From Psococerastis gibbosa (taxonomy: Eukaryota > Arthropoda > Insecta > Psocodea > Psocidae), in the NCBI GenBank assembly GCA_963971405.1, contig OZ020490.1, positions 11,580,874 to 11,644,873 of the forward strand: a stretch of DNA of 64,000 nucleotides, read 5' to 3'. Every line of letters starts with the position of its first letter. Position 1 is the first letter of the stretch. Below, one piece after another: positions 1 through 12,000 of the stretch. The position numbers and the translations under genes were made by a program. The notes under the pieces are model-generated. The model saw only the letters and a program-made list of their open reading frames with translations. It had not been told where the DNA came from and ran no database searches.

Positions 1-239
1 ATAAGTACCTAAGAAGTTAACACGATATCTCAAAAAATTTTAAATGTTGATAGATAAACTTGTTAAAGTGAAGTTAATAACACTAGTGTTATATATTCAT
101 TGTTATAAATGATGTGACTAACAAAAATAAAACTAGCCACCGGAATATGCTGCGGGGGCCCGATTAATTTATGAGCATCAGTTTCCCTAAAAAAACATTT
201 ATTGCAGTTCAATAAATTAATCCGAATAACCTCTTCAGT

Positions 240-400
240 CGCCTTACTAAGTAGGTTAATAGGCTACTTGTGTTGAGTCACATGTCCGATTGCATAGTGT
301 GTAAAGACTCGCACAAGTACAATCACGCTATACGGTCATGTTACCGAAGCCGATAAGCAACTAGTAAAACTGTTGTCATAAACACAACAAAATCAGATAA
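240..400. repeat. Dispersed repeat fragment, second copy at about 41830-41960
   Basis: Both copies share the core GTAAAGACTCGCACAAGT and the following CGAAG(C/T)CGATAA stretch. The second copy lies inside the 1.1-kb hAT-like element at 41291-42395, so this may be a fragment of the same family. The assignment to hAT is inference. Confidence 0.45.
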
Positions 401-1799
401 TATGCTAATATTTGTCATTCTAACTTTCTCTCCAAACACAGACCTAACCAGGCCAGTGGTAGCACGCCATGTTGGTTTTATGATGAAAGACACTTAATGA
501 GAAGATAAAAGACATAGAAAGTAGACATAATGAAGAATTTGCCCTTAAGTATGCCTGGTTCTGATACCCAGAATATGTTTTTAGTAAATTTTAGAGGAAG
601 CTAACCGTTGAAAAATCCCACGGGCAGTTTCGATTTATTTTTTCAAATTAATTTTCTATGCAAGTTATTTAAGATGCGGCATATCCAAGTTGAAGAATAC
701 TATCATGCACCATATTATAAGGTACCTATTTTCCCATGAATCTGATAATTGATAAACCGTGCTTTTCGTGTGGTGGGCTTCGGAAATCGTCGAGAAATCG
801 ACACAAAATCGTATGCTAGCCCTATGGTTATAATGAAATTGCGATTGGGAGAATAGTCCGTGTGTACCGGGCCAAATACTGAGTAACGGCAAGTTCTTCA
901 TTATTATTCAACTTCAAAATAAAGTCATTTCAACCACTTGTATCATTCACACATGAAATCAATATGCGTACTTAATATCAAACAATTTTGATGTAATATT
1001 ATAATTCATAGCTTTTCCTTGGAAAAAAATGTGTCTTCATGGGAACCTTACCAAATTTTGGTAAAATAACATGGCGTGAGAACCAGTTAATGAAATTCTC
1101 ATTCCACAATGGCCATATTTGCATAATATCCTGAAATATATAAACTTTGATAATACGCAATACATAGGTTTATATGAACTGTTGCTAATCTAAAGATAAT
1201 CTAAGAGGAAGAAGCAGGCGACGCATTCCAAGAAATAGTGCTTACTTTATCCATTTTTATTGACTAACGATAGTTCACAAGACAAATTGTATTGTGTATA
1301 ATCACAGTTTATATATTTTAGGAGGTGTCCAAAGAGCATTTTTGTCTATAGAAGGGCTATGGAAATAAATACATTAGCTCTCAGCCCATGTAGTTCTAAA
1401 ACATTTGGAAAGATTTCCCTTCAAACATCTAGAATGTTGATTTTATTCGGAACATAAATTTTATTGTATATCATAAACCTACATAAAGCCTACACTTTTT
1501 TTCACTTTCTTACAATTTTCACCTTTATACAATCTCATGTGTGAACTAAATACATAACAACGCACATTGGGTAGGTAACCAGAAAGAATGGGTTTAGGGA
1601 CAAAATAGTAGAACGATGGTTTAACCTTAATCAAAGTGGACAAATCTGCCATTTTATCAGAGATGTCGTATTGTCAGGTGCTCCAGGCGGCAGGCACCTG
1701 TCTGCAGGCACCGAGTATTAATGTGTAATTATTGGCGCATTCTCTATCTGTCTCATATAATATTATAATATTGTAACATTATGTAATATTGTCGCCTGG

Positions 1800-1995
1800 C
1801 TACGTCACATAAATTTCATTAATTTTTTCCAATGAAATTTTATTTTGCAAAAAAAGCGACAAGTGGTGGTTTATGAAGTTTTCCATGTCCTTGGGCTTTG
1901 CCAAGAGGAATTCATTAATTTCACCGAAAATACCTGGGTATTCTTTGTTCACAAAATATTTGGAAATCTCTGCCTTAACTAAGAAATTCATCTGA
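1800..1995 (-). repeat. Dispersed repeat, family E, undisturbed copy
   Basis: This copy contains GAGGAATTCATTAATTTC followed by TTCTTTGTTCACAAAATATT. Related copies lie at 20298-20569 plus 31874-31905 (split by the copia element) and at 33067-33270. It happens to be open on the minus strand for 63 codons, but the reading frame is not kept in the other copies, so I treat it as a repeat and not a gene. It is useful as the unoccupied version of the copia insertion site. Confidence 0.55.
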
Positions 1996-2104
1996 TTTGC
2001 CCAGTTTAATCAAGCCAAAGTAGATAATGGACAGTGATGAAAAGGCAAGAAGGAATCGTAGTAAAGATAAAAAAAATAAACAATTGGGAAGATAGGTAAA
2101 ACAC

Positions 2105-2285
2105 ATCAGCAGCCTGATCGAGGCGATTATAATACCGGGGTTAAATAAATACCCTAGGATTATAACTGTAAACAAAAAGATTTTGAATAGCACTTACCAT
2201 TATAAAATTATCTTGTTTACATTTTTAATACCAGGGGATTAAATAAATACCGGTATTATAATCGCCTCGATCAGACTGCAGATGC
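2105..2285. mobile_element. Short inverted-repeat element (MITE)
   Basis: The ends are inverted copies of one another. The left end reads GCAG(C)CTGATCGAGGCGATT and continues into ATAATACCGG, and the right end is its reverse complement with few mismatches. The total is about 180 bp. There is no coding capacity. A clear target duplication was not found, so the superfamily is unassigned. Confidence 0.75.
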
Positions 2286-2540
2286 ACTTTTTAAATGGAA
2301 CTTTCCTGATTACAGCCATGGCTAAGTTGGTTCAACTTACTTTGTTGCTAGTTTCTCAAACCCCCCAGATTACACACTCTAATATATTTCCAACAATCCA
2401 ATAAATAAGGGTCGAAGAAAAATTGGAACATGTAATACCTAACTTCAGATTCAAAATGCATGTTCGAAATAAACAATACAATTTTTTTTCAAGGCCAAAG
2501 ATCTTATTTTTTGACGATAATAGGCCTGAACAGCATATTT

Positions 2541-2755
2541 TTGTAATTATTTTCTTAATTTGTTTTTAGTTTAGGTTATAGCCTCCGGTATGTGTTACAA
2601 GACAGTTGAAATTGTAATTATTTTCTTAATTTGTTTTTAGTTTAGGTTATAGCCTCCGGTATGTGTTACAAGACAGTTGAAATTGTAATTATTTTCTTAA
2701 TTTGTTTTTAGTTTAGGTTATAGCCTCCGGTATGTGTTACAAGACAGTTGAAATT
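2541..2755. repeat. Tandem repeat, 71 bp x 3
   Basis: Three head-to-tail copies of a 71-bp unit start at 2541, 2612 and 2683; the third tapers off at about 2755. The unit includes GCCTCCGGTATGTGTTACAA. The copies look identical by eye, which points to a recent expansion. It is not a CRISPR array because there are no variable spacers. Confidence 0.9.
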
Positions 2756-3092
2756 GCAGATCTTACAAATTAAAGAAAATGTAACAGACTAATATAAGTG
2801 ACCCATAGAGAAATTTGAAGATTACTTTACTGAGGAAAATTCTCTAAACTACCCAGAGGCTGTCACTCATAAAGTTCCCTTTAAGCATTCCTGTTATCTA
2901 CCAGCATTCGTTTTTAGCTATCATCCCAATTCGCAGTAGTCACTGCTTACTTTTAAGAACGAACATCACAAATATGAAAAATAGAAACCGTAAATGACTA
3001 TTTTTTAGAAACAGACATAAGCAACATTTATAAGCAGAAGGCCAAGATTTCAACAATGATTGGCCAAGCCAGGTACTTTACATAACGCTCAC

Positions 3093-6000
3093 CTATTTTT
3101 GTCATTGTGAAGGGAAATATGACAGTTCCAGCCGCTTTCGAGCCCCATTTTCTCCGAGAAAACGCGCGAACGCAATTCGTTCTCCTTACTGAAGTGGACA
3201 AACCGGATGCACGCTCGCTCTAATTGTTCAACAAGCAATACCACATCCGCTGGAGCGTGGTACTGCATCGTAACCATGCCAACGAATACCTGATTGGACT
3301 GCAAATCAAACCAGCCTTCCATATCGCAGACATCCTCTTCCTTACCATCTTTCCCGAGTAGAGAATCTGCCCCAAAAAAACATTAAATTACATTATTATG
3401 AACTGGTTGGTTGGTTTCCAAAACCTGCTTTCAGCATTTTTGCTTTTAAGCAACCCTGTCAGCCTGGCGCTGGAAGTGAGTCTGTTTAACTTGAGGCACC
3501 CTAAGGGCAGACTCTTTCACCCCGGGGGAAAGGGGAGTTGACTGACAGGGTGGACCTCCGGATTAAAGTGGATTCCGAACCACTAGGGGAATATGGTACA
3601 GTCACACGAATAAATCGGAGGAGCCAGGACTCGACATACACGTAGACTGGCTGGTATAATCTCAGCGCGTTATCACGTCCCACCATGTTCCCCTGCCAAC
3701 GCTATGCACACTACCAAGTTTGCCGCAGTTTGAAACATGCTCTGCTCTCTTGGATTCAACATGGTAAGGCCGTTGGCGTTATGAACTTAAGACTATAAAT
3801 ACAAAAAAAAAACAAAGTCATGGTCAAGAATAAAGGAGAGCTGAACCAAGTATATGCAGTCCTATTCAATTGACTTGCCTGGGCAGCACAACAGCAGAGG
3901 AAAAGAGCTCTGCAGGTGAAATAAACAGCTTCGTATTCAGCAAGCGAAAGACGTTAAAAAAACTTAAATCCTGGAATCTGTCAACATAAGACAGCATAAG
4001 GGAACAGCTCGTAAAAATCAGCGCATGAATTGTTTTATTCGACGGATGTGAAACCTAGACTATAGCCTAAAAGGAACTGAAGAGGCTAGAAGCATTTGAA
4101 ATGTGGTGCTACAGAATGATGCTTCGGATAAGCTGGAGGAGCCAAGTGACGAATGCTGAGTCCTAGAGGCTATTGAGGAAGAGAGCTGTTAACTCATATG
4201 AAAAGTAGATGGGCAAACTGGGTAGAGCATTTGTTAAGGCACGAAAATCTAGCACACACCATCATTGAGGGCACAGTGGAAGGAAATAACAGAAGTGGAC
4301 GGCCGAAGAAGGAACTCATGCATCAACTGAAGGAGGACGCAGGAGCTGAAGAGGGAAGCACTGGACCGTGAGAACTGGAGGTGCATATGCCGTTACTGAT
4401 AACCAATTGATGAGATTGCGACCTCAGAAGATGGGTTCAGCAACGCCATTAGAGCCAAAGGAGCTCGACGTAGAATTGTACCTACTGCGGGGAAAAAAGA
4501 CACTGTTCGTTGCCCATATCCTTTTCGTCGATTGGAAGTGCAAAGAAAGCGTTGTGACAGAATACTGGACAGCATAATATGTACCTTCAGAGCTTTCAAA
4601 GAAATGGCGAACGACGCCTAAAGGGTGAAGATGAAGGGTGAAGGGCTACAGGATCACCCACAGTAGGCTTTCCAACAGCTTAGGTTGGGCAATGCGTTGG
4701 TTAGTACGGAATATGAAAGTAAATTGAAGCATTCTACTCACCACTTGAATGGAACTGTGCCAGAATCCCCCGCCATTTGGCATCTAGTAGGCTGAGAGCT
4801 AGAGGTGTAGGACTTCTATGGGGCAAATACAGATGTCTGCAGTCTGCAGGTAGTTCCAGGTACACTTGAGATAGTTTGGGGCTAACAGTCTTGGATAAAG
4901 GTCGGTAAGCAAACGCAGTGCAGTTGGCAGTTAAACTAGTTCTTTGATAAAAATCTAAAATTTTCTTCCTAAAACGTAAAAAGAAAAAAGGGCATTATAT
5001 TATATTATATATAAATGCATTATATTTCAGAGTATTTTATACGAAAATTTAATATGTACGTACCAGCCATTGAAACACGGACAATAGCATTGAGAAATAA
5101 AAATTAGAATAATTATATTGTCGAATAATAATACCAGTGTGCCTCACCCCTCCATGCATGTAGGTGAACAGTACACTAGTTTGTTAAAAATATAATTGAG
5201 GTAACCGCGCTTTCTTATTTATAGACGCTGTAATGGATGTGTCAATGGTAGTTAAGTCTGTGGTTTGGTCAACTGCTATTGGGAGCACATTGGGCAACAT
5301 GATTACCCAAGGACCGTCTAAAACAGTTTGCCATTGCATGCAATGATTTTTTTTTTAATTTAGGAATTCTGTGTAAATGGAATCTATAGTTGTGGTTGGT
5401 TTGTGTGCTTGGCCGGACTGCAATCACTTGCTTTCAGAGCAACGGATTATCCAAAGACTAGTAGCCTACTGTATGGTAAGCGTGAGGTTTCGGGCTAGAG
5501 TTCTATATAGGAGAGATAATTATCCTGCGACCACCTGGTACGTTTTATAAATGGCTGGTCATAGGAGACGTGTCATCAGACGGCCCCCCCATTTCAAATA
5601 ATATTGTTGATGCGCTCCAATGTACCATCTCTCCTACATACAACTCTAGTTTGGGCTGTGGCCATGAAAAAAATTGCATACCTATCGGCAAGAGTAAGCG
5701 GATGTAAGTCGTATCCATCCCAATACTCGACGCAGGAATCTAAAATGACGTCAGCTGTACCCTGGCTCATCAGTTGCAGACAGTTCGTCTGTTTTTCACG
5801 CAGAATTGTCGCTACCATATGTGGAAACGGAAACCTTAGCTTGGTCATCGAGAGCTGCTTCACGATTTTGATGTCCCTTTTCACTGTTTCCGGTCTCTGC
5901 AACAGTTTCAATGAAAGTTGATGGAGGGAACTTATAGCTAAGGATATTCTATATAAACTGAATGCGTAACTTGGAACTATTATTATAAGCTGAACATAGA

Positions 6001-9000
6001 TGAGAATTTTTCAGATTCAGGATTCAAGCCTCCATCCTTCTTTGCCTATTTCATTAGCCTCTCCCGTTGTAGGTCTCATTTTATAAAATACTTTTAATAG
6101 TTTTTAAAATATTTTAAAAATACTGCTTGAAACATGTTTACATAGCTTTTCCAGTTGTAGATTTCATTTTTTTTAATCATTTCTGAAGCTTTAAAAGAAT
6201 GTAATTTTAAGCAAGATTTATCAGTTTAATGATTAAAGTTATCATTTGATATAAAAAAGCAAAATTCAATAAAATGCATTAAAAAGAACCGGTCCGAGTT
6301 TACTCGAACATGCTTTCCAATTTATCAACATTAGTAGATCTTCTTCTTCAGCCAACGCCCGTCCTTGGCTGGTAGGCCATTTGACGCACATTAGTAGATA
6401 GAGAATATGAGTAATTTCGTGGTAAATAATTTTCCAGTGGTTAAATTTCCGTTATTTCGGGGGGGGGGGGGGGGGGGGTTGCCCACCTGACGTCACTGGA
6501 AGTGAGATAAATTCTAGAAAGGTCAGACCAACACATTAATTACCACACAGCAATAATTGCAGAGCACACAATGCATTTGAGCGCGAATTTTTTTAAAAAA
6601 TAATTTTTTGTGCAAAGCCAAATATTTTTTGGGAAAGCAACCTATCCGGTTTCGTTACTCAATTTAACACCTAAAACATACTTGAAGGTAGAAATCATCG
6701 ATAGAAAGGTTTCGCAGAAAAATTATTTTTTAGTAATTTTTCATTAAAATTTACATATTTTTATTTTTTTACCCCCCGAAGCAAACTATCAAGGGGCAAG
6801 CGACCCCCCGCATTTTATCAACATTAATAACAACTACAATATATATGAATTAAAAAGAAATCGTTGGAGCTGTTTTCGGGAAATAATTTTTTTATACGTT
6901 TTTTTTTGGAGTTTTTTTAGAATAAAACCCCCCCAAATTGAGTTAGCCCCAAATAAAAAAAATGGTCCCGAGGTATGATTTTTGTGAACCTACATGCCGA
7001 ATTTCATCAAAATCGACAGAGAAGTTTGCCCGGAAATCAACGAACAGACAGACAGACAGACAGACAGACATACATATCGTAAAAACCACTTTTTTGGGTT
7101 CTTGGGACCTTAAAACGTGTAAATCCATTGAAATCTCGGAATCGAAAATTTCGACCGTCACAAAGCTTTCCTTATACTACGTATAAATTGGAAAGCAATA
7201 ATGAATTTTATTTGAGTTTAGGAGCCGAGGGAATCCTGCCGACTGGTAGGCTGTTGCGAGTCCATATGTTAATATTGTCCATACTTGTAGCTGGGCCTAC
7301 TGGCAAGTGTAATTCTTCTTCTGAGGTCGCAATCACAACGATTGGTTGGCAGCAACTTTCTGTGTATTACCCTCCAGCACTCTGGGCCCTGCGCCTTCCT
7401 CTTCAGCTCTTTGCACGTTCGAGTAATTAGGTCATTCAAACACACATATTTTCTATGTAAGATATCAATACCCACTACATTTACAGACCCTCAACAGACC
7501 TTTGACAAAAATGACAGTCGCGGTGCAAATAGACACATAATTCAGGTATTTATCAAAAATACAATACAATGTTAATTTCAAACCAGTGCCCCCTCAAGCC
7601 AGTACGGGTGAGGGAGGGACATCAAATAAAAATAGTTAAATATAACATAACGTTTGTTCCATCTGTCCTATATAGAACTCAAATGAGCCCAAATTTGATA
7701 CCTTAGGCTTACTACATACCACATGCTGGAAAGTACAAAGAACTTGTTCCAAAGAAAAGCCATCCTGAGCTTGTTCCATGAATCCAATCTGGGCAGCAAG
7801 CTCACACAAGCATCGTCTGTTCATAACCGGAACTAAGCTTTCATTCTGAGATGCCTCACAAGAGAGGTGGCAACAAAATTGTGAATACACTTCCTGAAAC
7901 AGTAAAGAAACAGTAACAGAAAAGTAGTAGGGAGGGGACCTAACCTTTAAAAAGAACCGGTCCGAGTTTACTCGAACATGCTTTCCAATTTATCAATTAG
8001 TATAGAGAAAAAATGATTAGTTTCATGGTAAATAATTTTCCTATGGTTAAATTTCGGATATTAAGGGGGGGGGGGGGGGTCGTCCACCTGACGTCATTGG
8101 AGGTGACGTAAATTCTAGATAGGACAGACCAACACATTACCACACAGCAATAATGGCAAGCCACGCAATGCATTTGAGCGTGAATTTTCTATCATTTTTT
8201 CAAACATATTTTTTTTTGCACAAAACCAAATAATTTTTTGGGAAAGCAACCTGTCCGGTTTCGTTACTCAATTTAACACCTAAAACATGCCTGAAGGTTT
8301 GCCCGGAAATCGATGAACAGACAGACAGACAGACATACAGACAGACAGACAGACAGAGCGACAGACAGACATTTCGTAAAAATCACTTTTTTGGGTTCCT
8401 GGGACCTCAAAACGTGTAAATCCGTTGAAATCTCGGAATCGAAAATTTCAACCATTACAAAGCTTTCCTTATACTACGTATAAATTGGAAAGCAATAAAT
8501 AACGACTTCGTCTTATATTACTATTAAATAATGGAGATCGCTCGTTCTCTAATCGCCTAATATGGGCGAAGCAAGACACCATGATGCGGAGCGGATGCCT
8601 AATTTATTATTATTTTATTTATAATTAACCCAGTGGGCAGATAAAAACGTTTTTTATTAGTAGATAGGCCAACTATTAACACATTTATCTCAACTCTTCT
8701 GAGCAACAACGTAAAAGAATAACTTCGCCAGGAATAAATAAATTAATATAAAGAAATCGACTTTTTTTTGTTCCACTACTAAGCCAACCTAGCGGAGTTA
8801 GGGCTATAAGCCCTCTTACACTCAACTAGGAAAGCCCGGGACCGCCTGAATTACATGCCCTCCGAAGCATGGCCAGAAAATATAGCAAGTGTGGTATTCG
8901 AACCAACAACCTTTCGGGTGAAAGTTGGAGTCCGTTCCACTACTCTATATGTCCTGACTATAAGAGAATAAGGGTAAATTATACTAAATAAACCCCAATG

Positions 9001-12000
9001 AATAATTAATAAATTAATTGGAAAGGCGTATTTACCTGCGACTCGGGATTGCAAGTATTAAGCAATATGGCCAGACCGAGTGGCTTGAGGGAAGTTAGAT
9101 GATGTCGCCACGATTGGTCGTCAAACTGTAACCGATAAGGATGGACATACTCGTGGGTAAGATCTAACACCTCCGCTACTGACTGTACGTCACCTAAAAA
9201 AGAAGCTATAATTTAGAATTCAGGTAACATACATAACATACTTACATACTAGCCAACGCCCACCCTTGGCATGTCGGCCATTTGGCGACGCGTTAACCAG
9301 TAGCGACGTGCTGTGACGTAGAACTCGCCTTATAAATAAATAAATAAATATATATATATATATTGTATATTTCTGTTAAATTATACAATACAAGTAATCA
9401 ACAAGTAATTGACAAGAAAGTATAAAATAAAATCGTCAAAATATCGTCAAAATCAGGTAGTTCTGTCATTGTGCTAGTGCCTCAGTGACAGTGTAGAAAG
9501 CTTGGTCTAAGAGATGTTTTTAAGCAATTTAGGGAAGTTAGAAGCATTTCTCGCCACTCTCAGTGCAATCGGGAGTTTTCTAAGGCAGGCGAAACCTTGT
9601 AGTATAGGATCCAGTCGTTCGCACTTGGCTGTGCGTAGCGCTGGCCTTACAAGGTCTCCCCGTTGCCTCGTGTTGTAGGTGTGAGTGTCCCCATTTTGTT
9701 TAAATGTCCCCCACACCTTAGGCTTTAAGATATGTAAAATGCATCTAAATATGTACAGACTTGGGGCTATCATGATTTTTAATGATTTGAAGTGAGAGGT
9801 CCGAGTTTTAGCATGCAGCGCACTCCCCTCTTTTGGAGCCTGAGTACAGCGTCCATGTTCCCTATGGAGGTCCGTCCCCAGGCCAATATGCCGTAGTTTA
9901 TATGGTGTGCGGTTGATCGCCGGACGCGACGCGAGGTGTTCTTCGTCCATCAGGGGGTGTCCACATAGGTCGCAAGCACAAGAATCGCGGACATACATAA
10001 CATACCATAAATCAATGGTGATAAGAGAGTTAGGGATGGAAGAACCATTGATGGACAGGATAACGAGAACGTGACTGCAATGGCTTGGGCACGTAAAGCG
10101 AATGTATAACAGCAGGTGCGCGAGGGAAAGCTGAAGAAAGAAATGTAGGGAACACGAAGACGAGTAAGACCAAGGGAAAGAATAAAGAAACCAGATTAAG
10201 GACGATTTCAGAAGAGTGGGACCAGGGGAAGTGTTGAATAAGCAGTGGAGAGAGTGGAGGAGGCTCACATATCACAACCGGGGGCAACTAGAGCTGATAT
10301 GATGATGATGTAGCAAATCAAGTAGTTTAGTGCAATGTAGTCTTCATTGAGACAGGTAATATTTGCCTGAATACGGCAATACAAATTGCGTGACGTGGAC
10401 ACGCTGAGTAACAAAGTGTGAGTAACAGGTGCCAATATGTGGCCGCCAGTAGACAGCAATTTTTATTTTTGAACCTATAGCATGCAGTAAAACAAAACTC
10501 ATTTCATTATTATAAAGAACAGTACCTGTTCTTGCGTGGTCCCGTTCGCCAGCCTCTTCGGGGGCCCGACGTTGCGCTTCAAAGTAGCCTTCACTGTCCA
10601 GACTCTCTCTAGAGTCAGCAACATCACCAGACTGGCGAAGGAAGAACACTTTCTCAGCGCTAGGATTAGGCCATGACAGCACGCCTTTCTTGTCAACGCA
10701 ACAGAGTGCCTGCAAATAGTTTTGGTTATTACACAGATTTAAATTATTCAAAAAAACTAAAATGAGCGGGGATGCTGAAAATGGAAAATGGCATTGCTCC
10801 ATTTTAATCATAATTTGTAGGTTTGCGATCTAGCTTACATACCGTGACAGATCCTAAAACATGTAGAACATTCGTAGAACGTGATAAAATAGAATTTCGA
10901 CCCAGCAAGTCTTCAACATAAAATCGCCAGAGTTCACCACACTTGACAGCACTTGCTTCGACGTCCATATCTTCAAATGGATCTACCAAAACTACCTGAA
11001 ATCCAAGACGAAAAGCAATGAGCAATACGATCCCAAGTTAGAGGCATCACTTAAATATTTCCATTTAAAAAGTAAAAATCATTACAAAATTAAAAAACAA
11101 GTCAAAGCCACATAAAGGACTATTTCATACATAGCAATAACCGATTAGTTTTGGTGCAATGACGTCGCCATTAAACTGAGAGAAATCGAACCGATATGTA
11201 CCGAATTATCACTTCATGGAAAAATTACTATACCAAAGATTACCCTAGAATTATAGTGAATGAAACAGTCCTCAACAACTTGGAGACGAATTCTTAGGAG
11301 CAAATCAGAGTATTTGTTGTTTGTTAGACAGGCAATAAGATATTTGTGTGATTTAGGGATGGCCAATATCTGGAGTCAGCTTCCTCTAAAAAATAGTAAC
11401 AAGCAACAAAGGTGGTCTACCTGACTAGGGGTAGTGTCTTGAAGAACAGCTCTCAGTTTAATGAGTCCCCAAGCACTGAGGAGCCTCCAGGCTGCCGGTA
11501 GCATTAACGGAAGAAACGGTAACCCCGCATAAATGGGCTCAAGTATGAATGCTTCCGACCAGTGGCCCAGCCCAAACATGTCAGCCAAGAAAAAATGCCT
11601 GACGCAGTTCGCAATCATCACTAGAAGCTAAAATAAAATATATCCGTAACAGATAAACAAGTAACAGCAAAGGCTTTCACGGAAGTTGGAAGTTCGCTTT
11701 CATTAGTAGTTACAATAAGTTCGCAAGGCCAAATACGAGCATAAAAGGTTACATTGATGTATATATAAAACAAACACTAATGGCAATGTAACTAATACTA
11801 GTATTATATCATGATTGTAATAAAATGAATAATGTTTAAACTGTACTCTGTAGGGTGTATCCCGCACGCCTCTATGAAGGCATGGGAGCCCTAATTGTAT
11901 TTTGTCTAATTATTGTATTTGTTGGAAATAAAGAATTGTTATTATTATTATATTATTTCGACCACGGCCCATCAGCCCGGATTCTACTAATTCTTCAGAT

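Larger units (their letters stand above)
1..2104. other. Left edge, no gene recognised
   Basis: AT-rich sequence on the 3' side of TMEM94. The remaining TMEM94 exons must lie here or further left, but I could not recognise any in this stretch. It holds two repeat fragments listed separately (240-400 and 1800-1995). The other short open frames look like chance. Confidence 0.4.

Noticed and set aside
1800-1991. 63-codon minus frame as a small gene
   Set aside because: The sequence is a dispersed repeat with at least three copies in which the frame is not preserved.
2541-2755. Possible CRISPR-like array
   Set aside because: Units are directly abutting and identical, with no spacers, in a eukaryotic genome.
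3501-3686. Short frame in family D repeat, also open in reverse at 43352-43576
   Set aside because: The copies are in different frames with no shared protein; a chance opening in a less AT-rich repeat.
6943-8455. Frames with runs of CLSVCLSV or RQTDRQTD
   Set aside because: Translations of the CAGA/TGTC arrays in family R elements, present in both strands and without conserved frame.
9507-10268. 253-codon minus frame as one gene
   Set aside because: Only the 9507-9960 part resembles protein (LINE C-terminus). The upstream part is antisense to an RTE relic and has no motif support.
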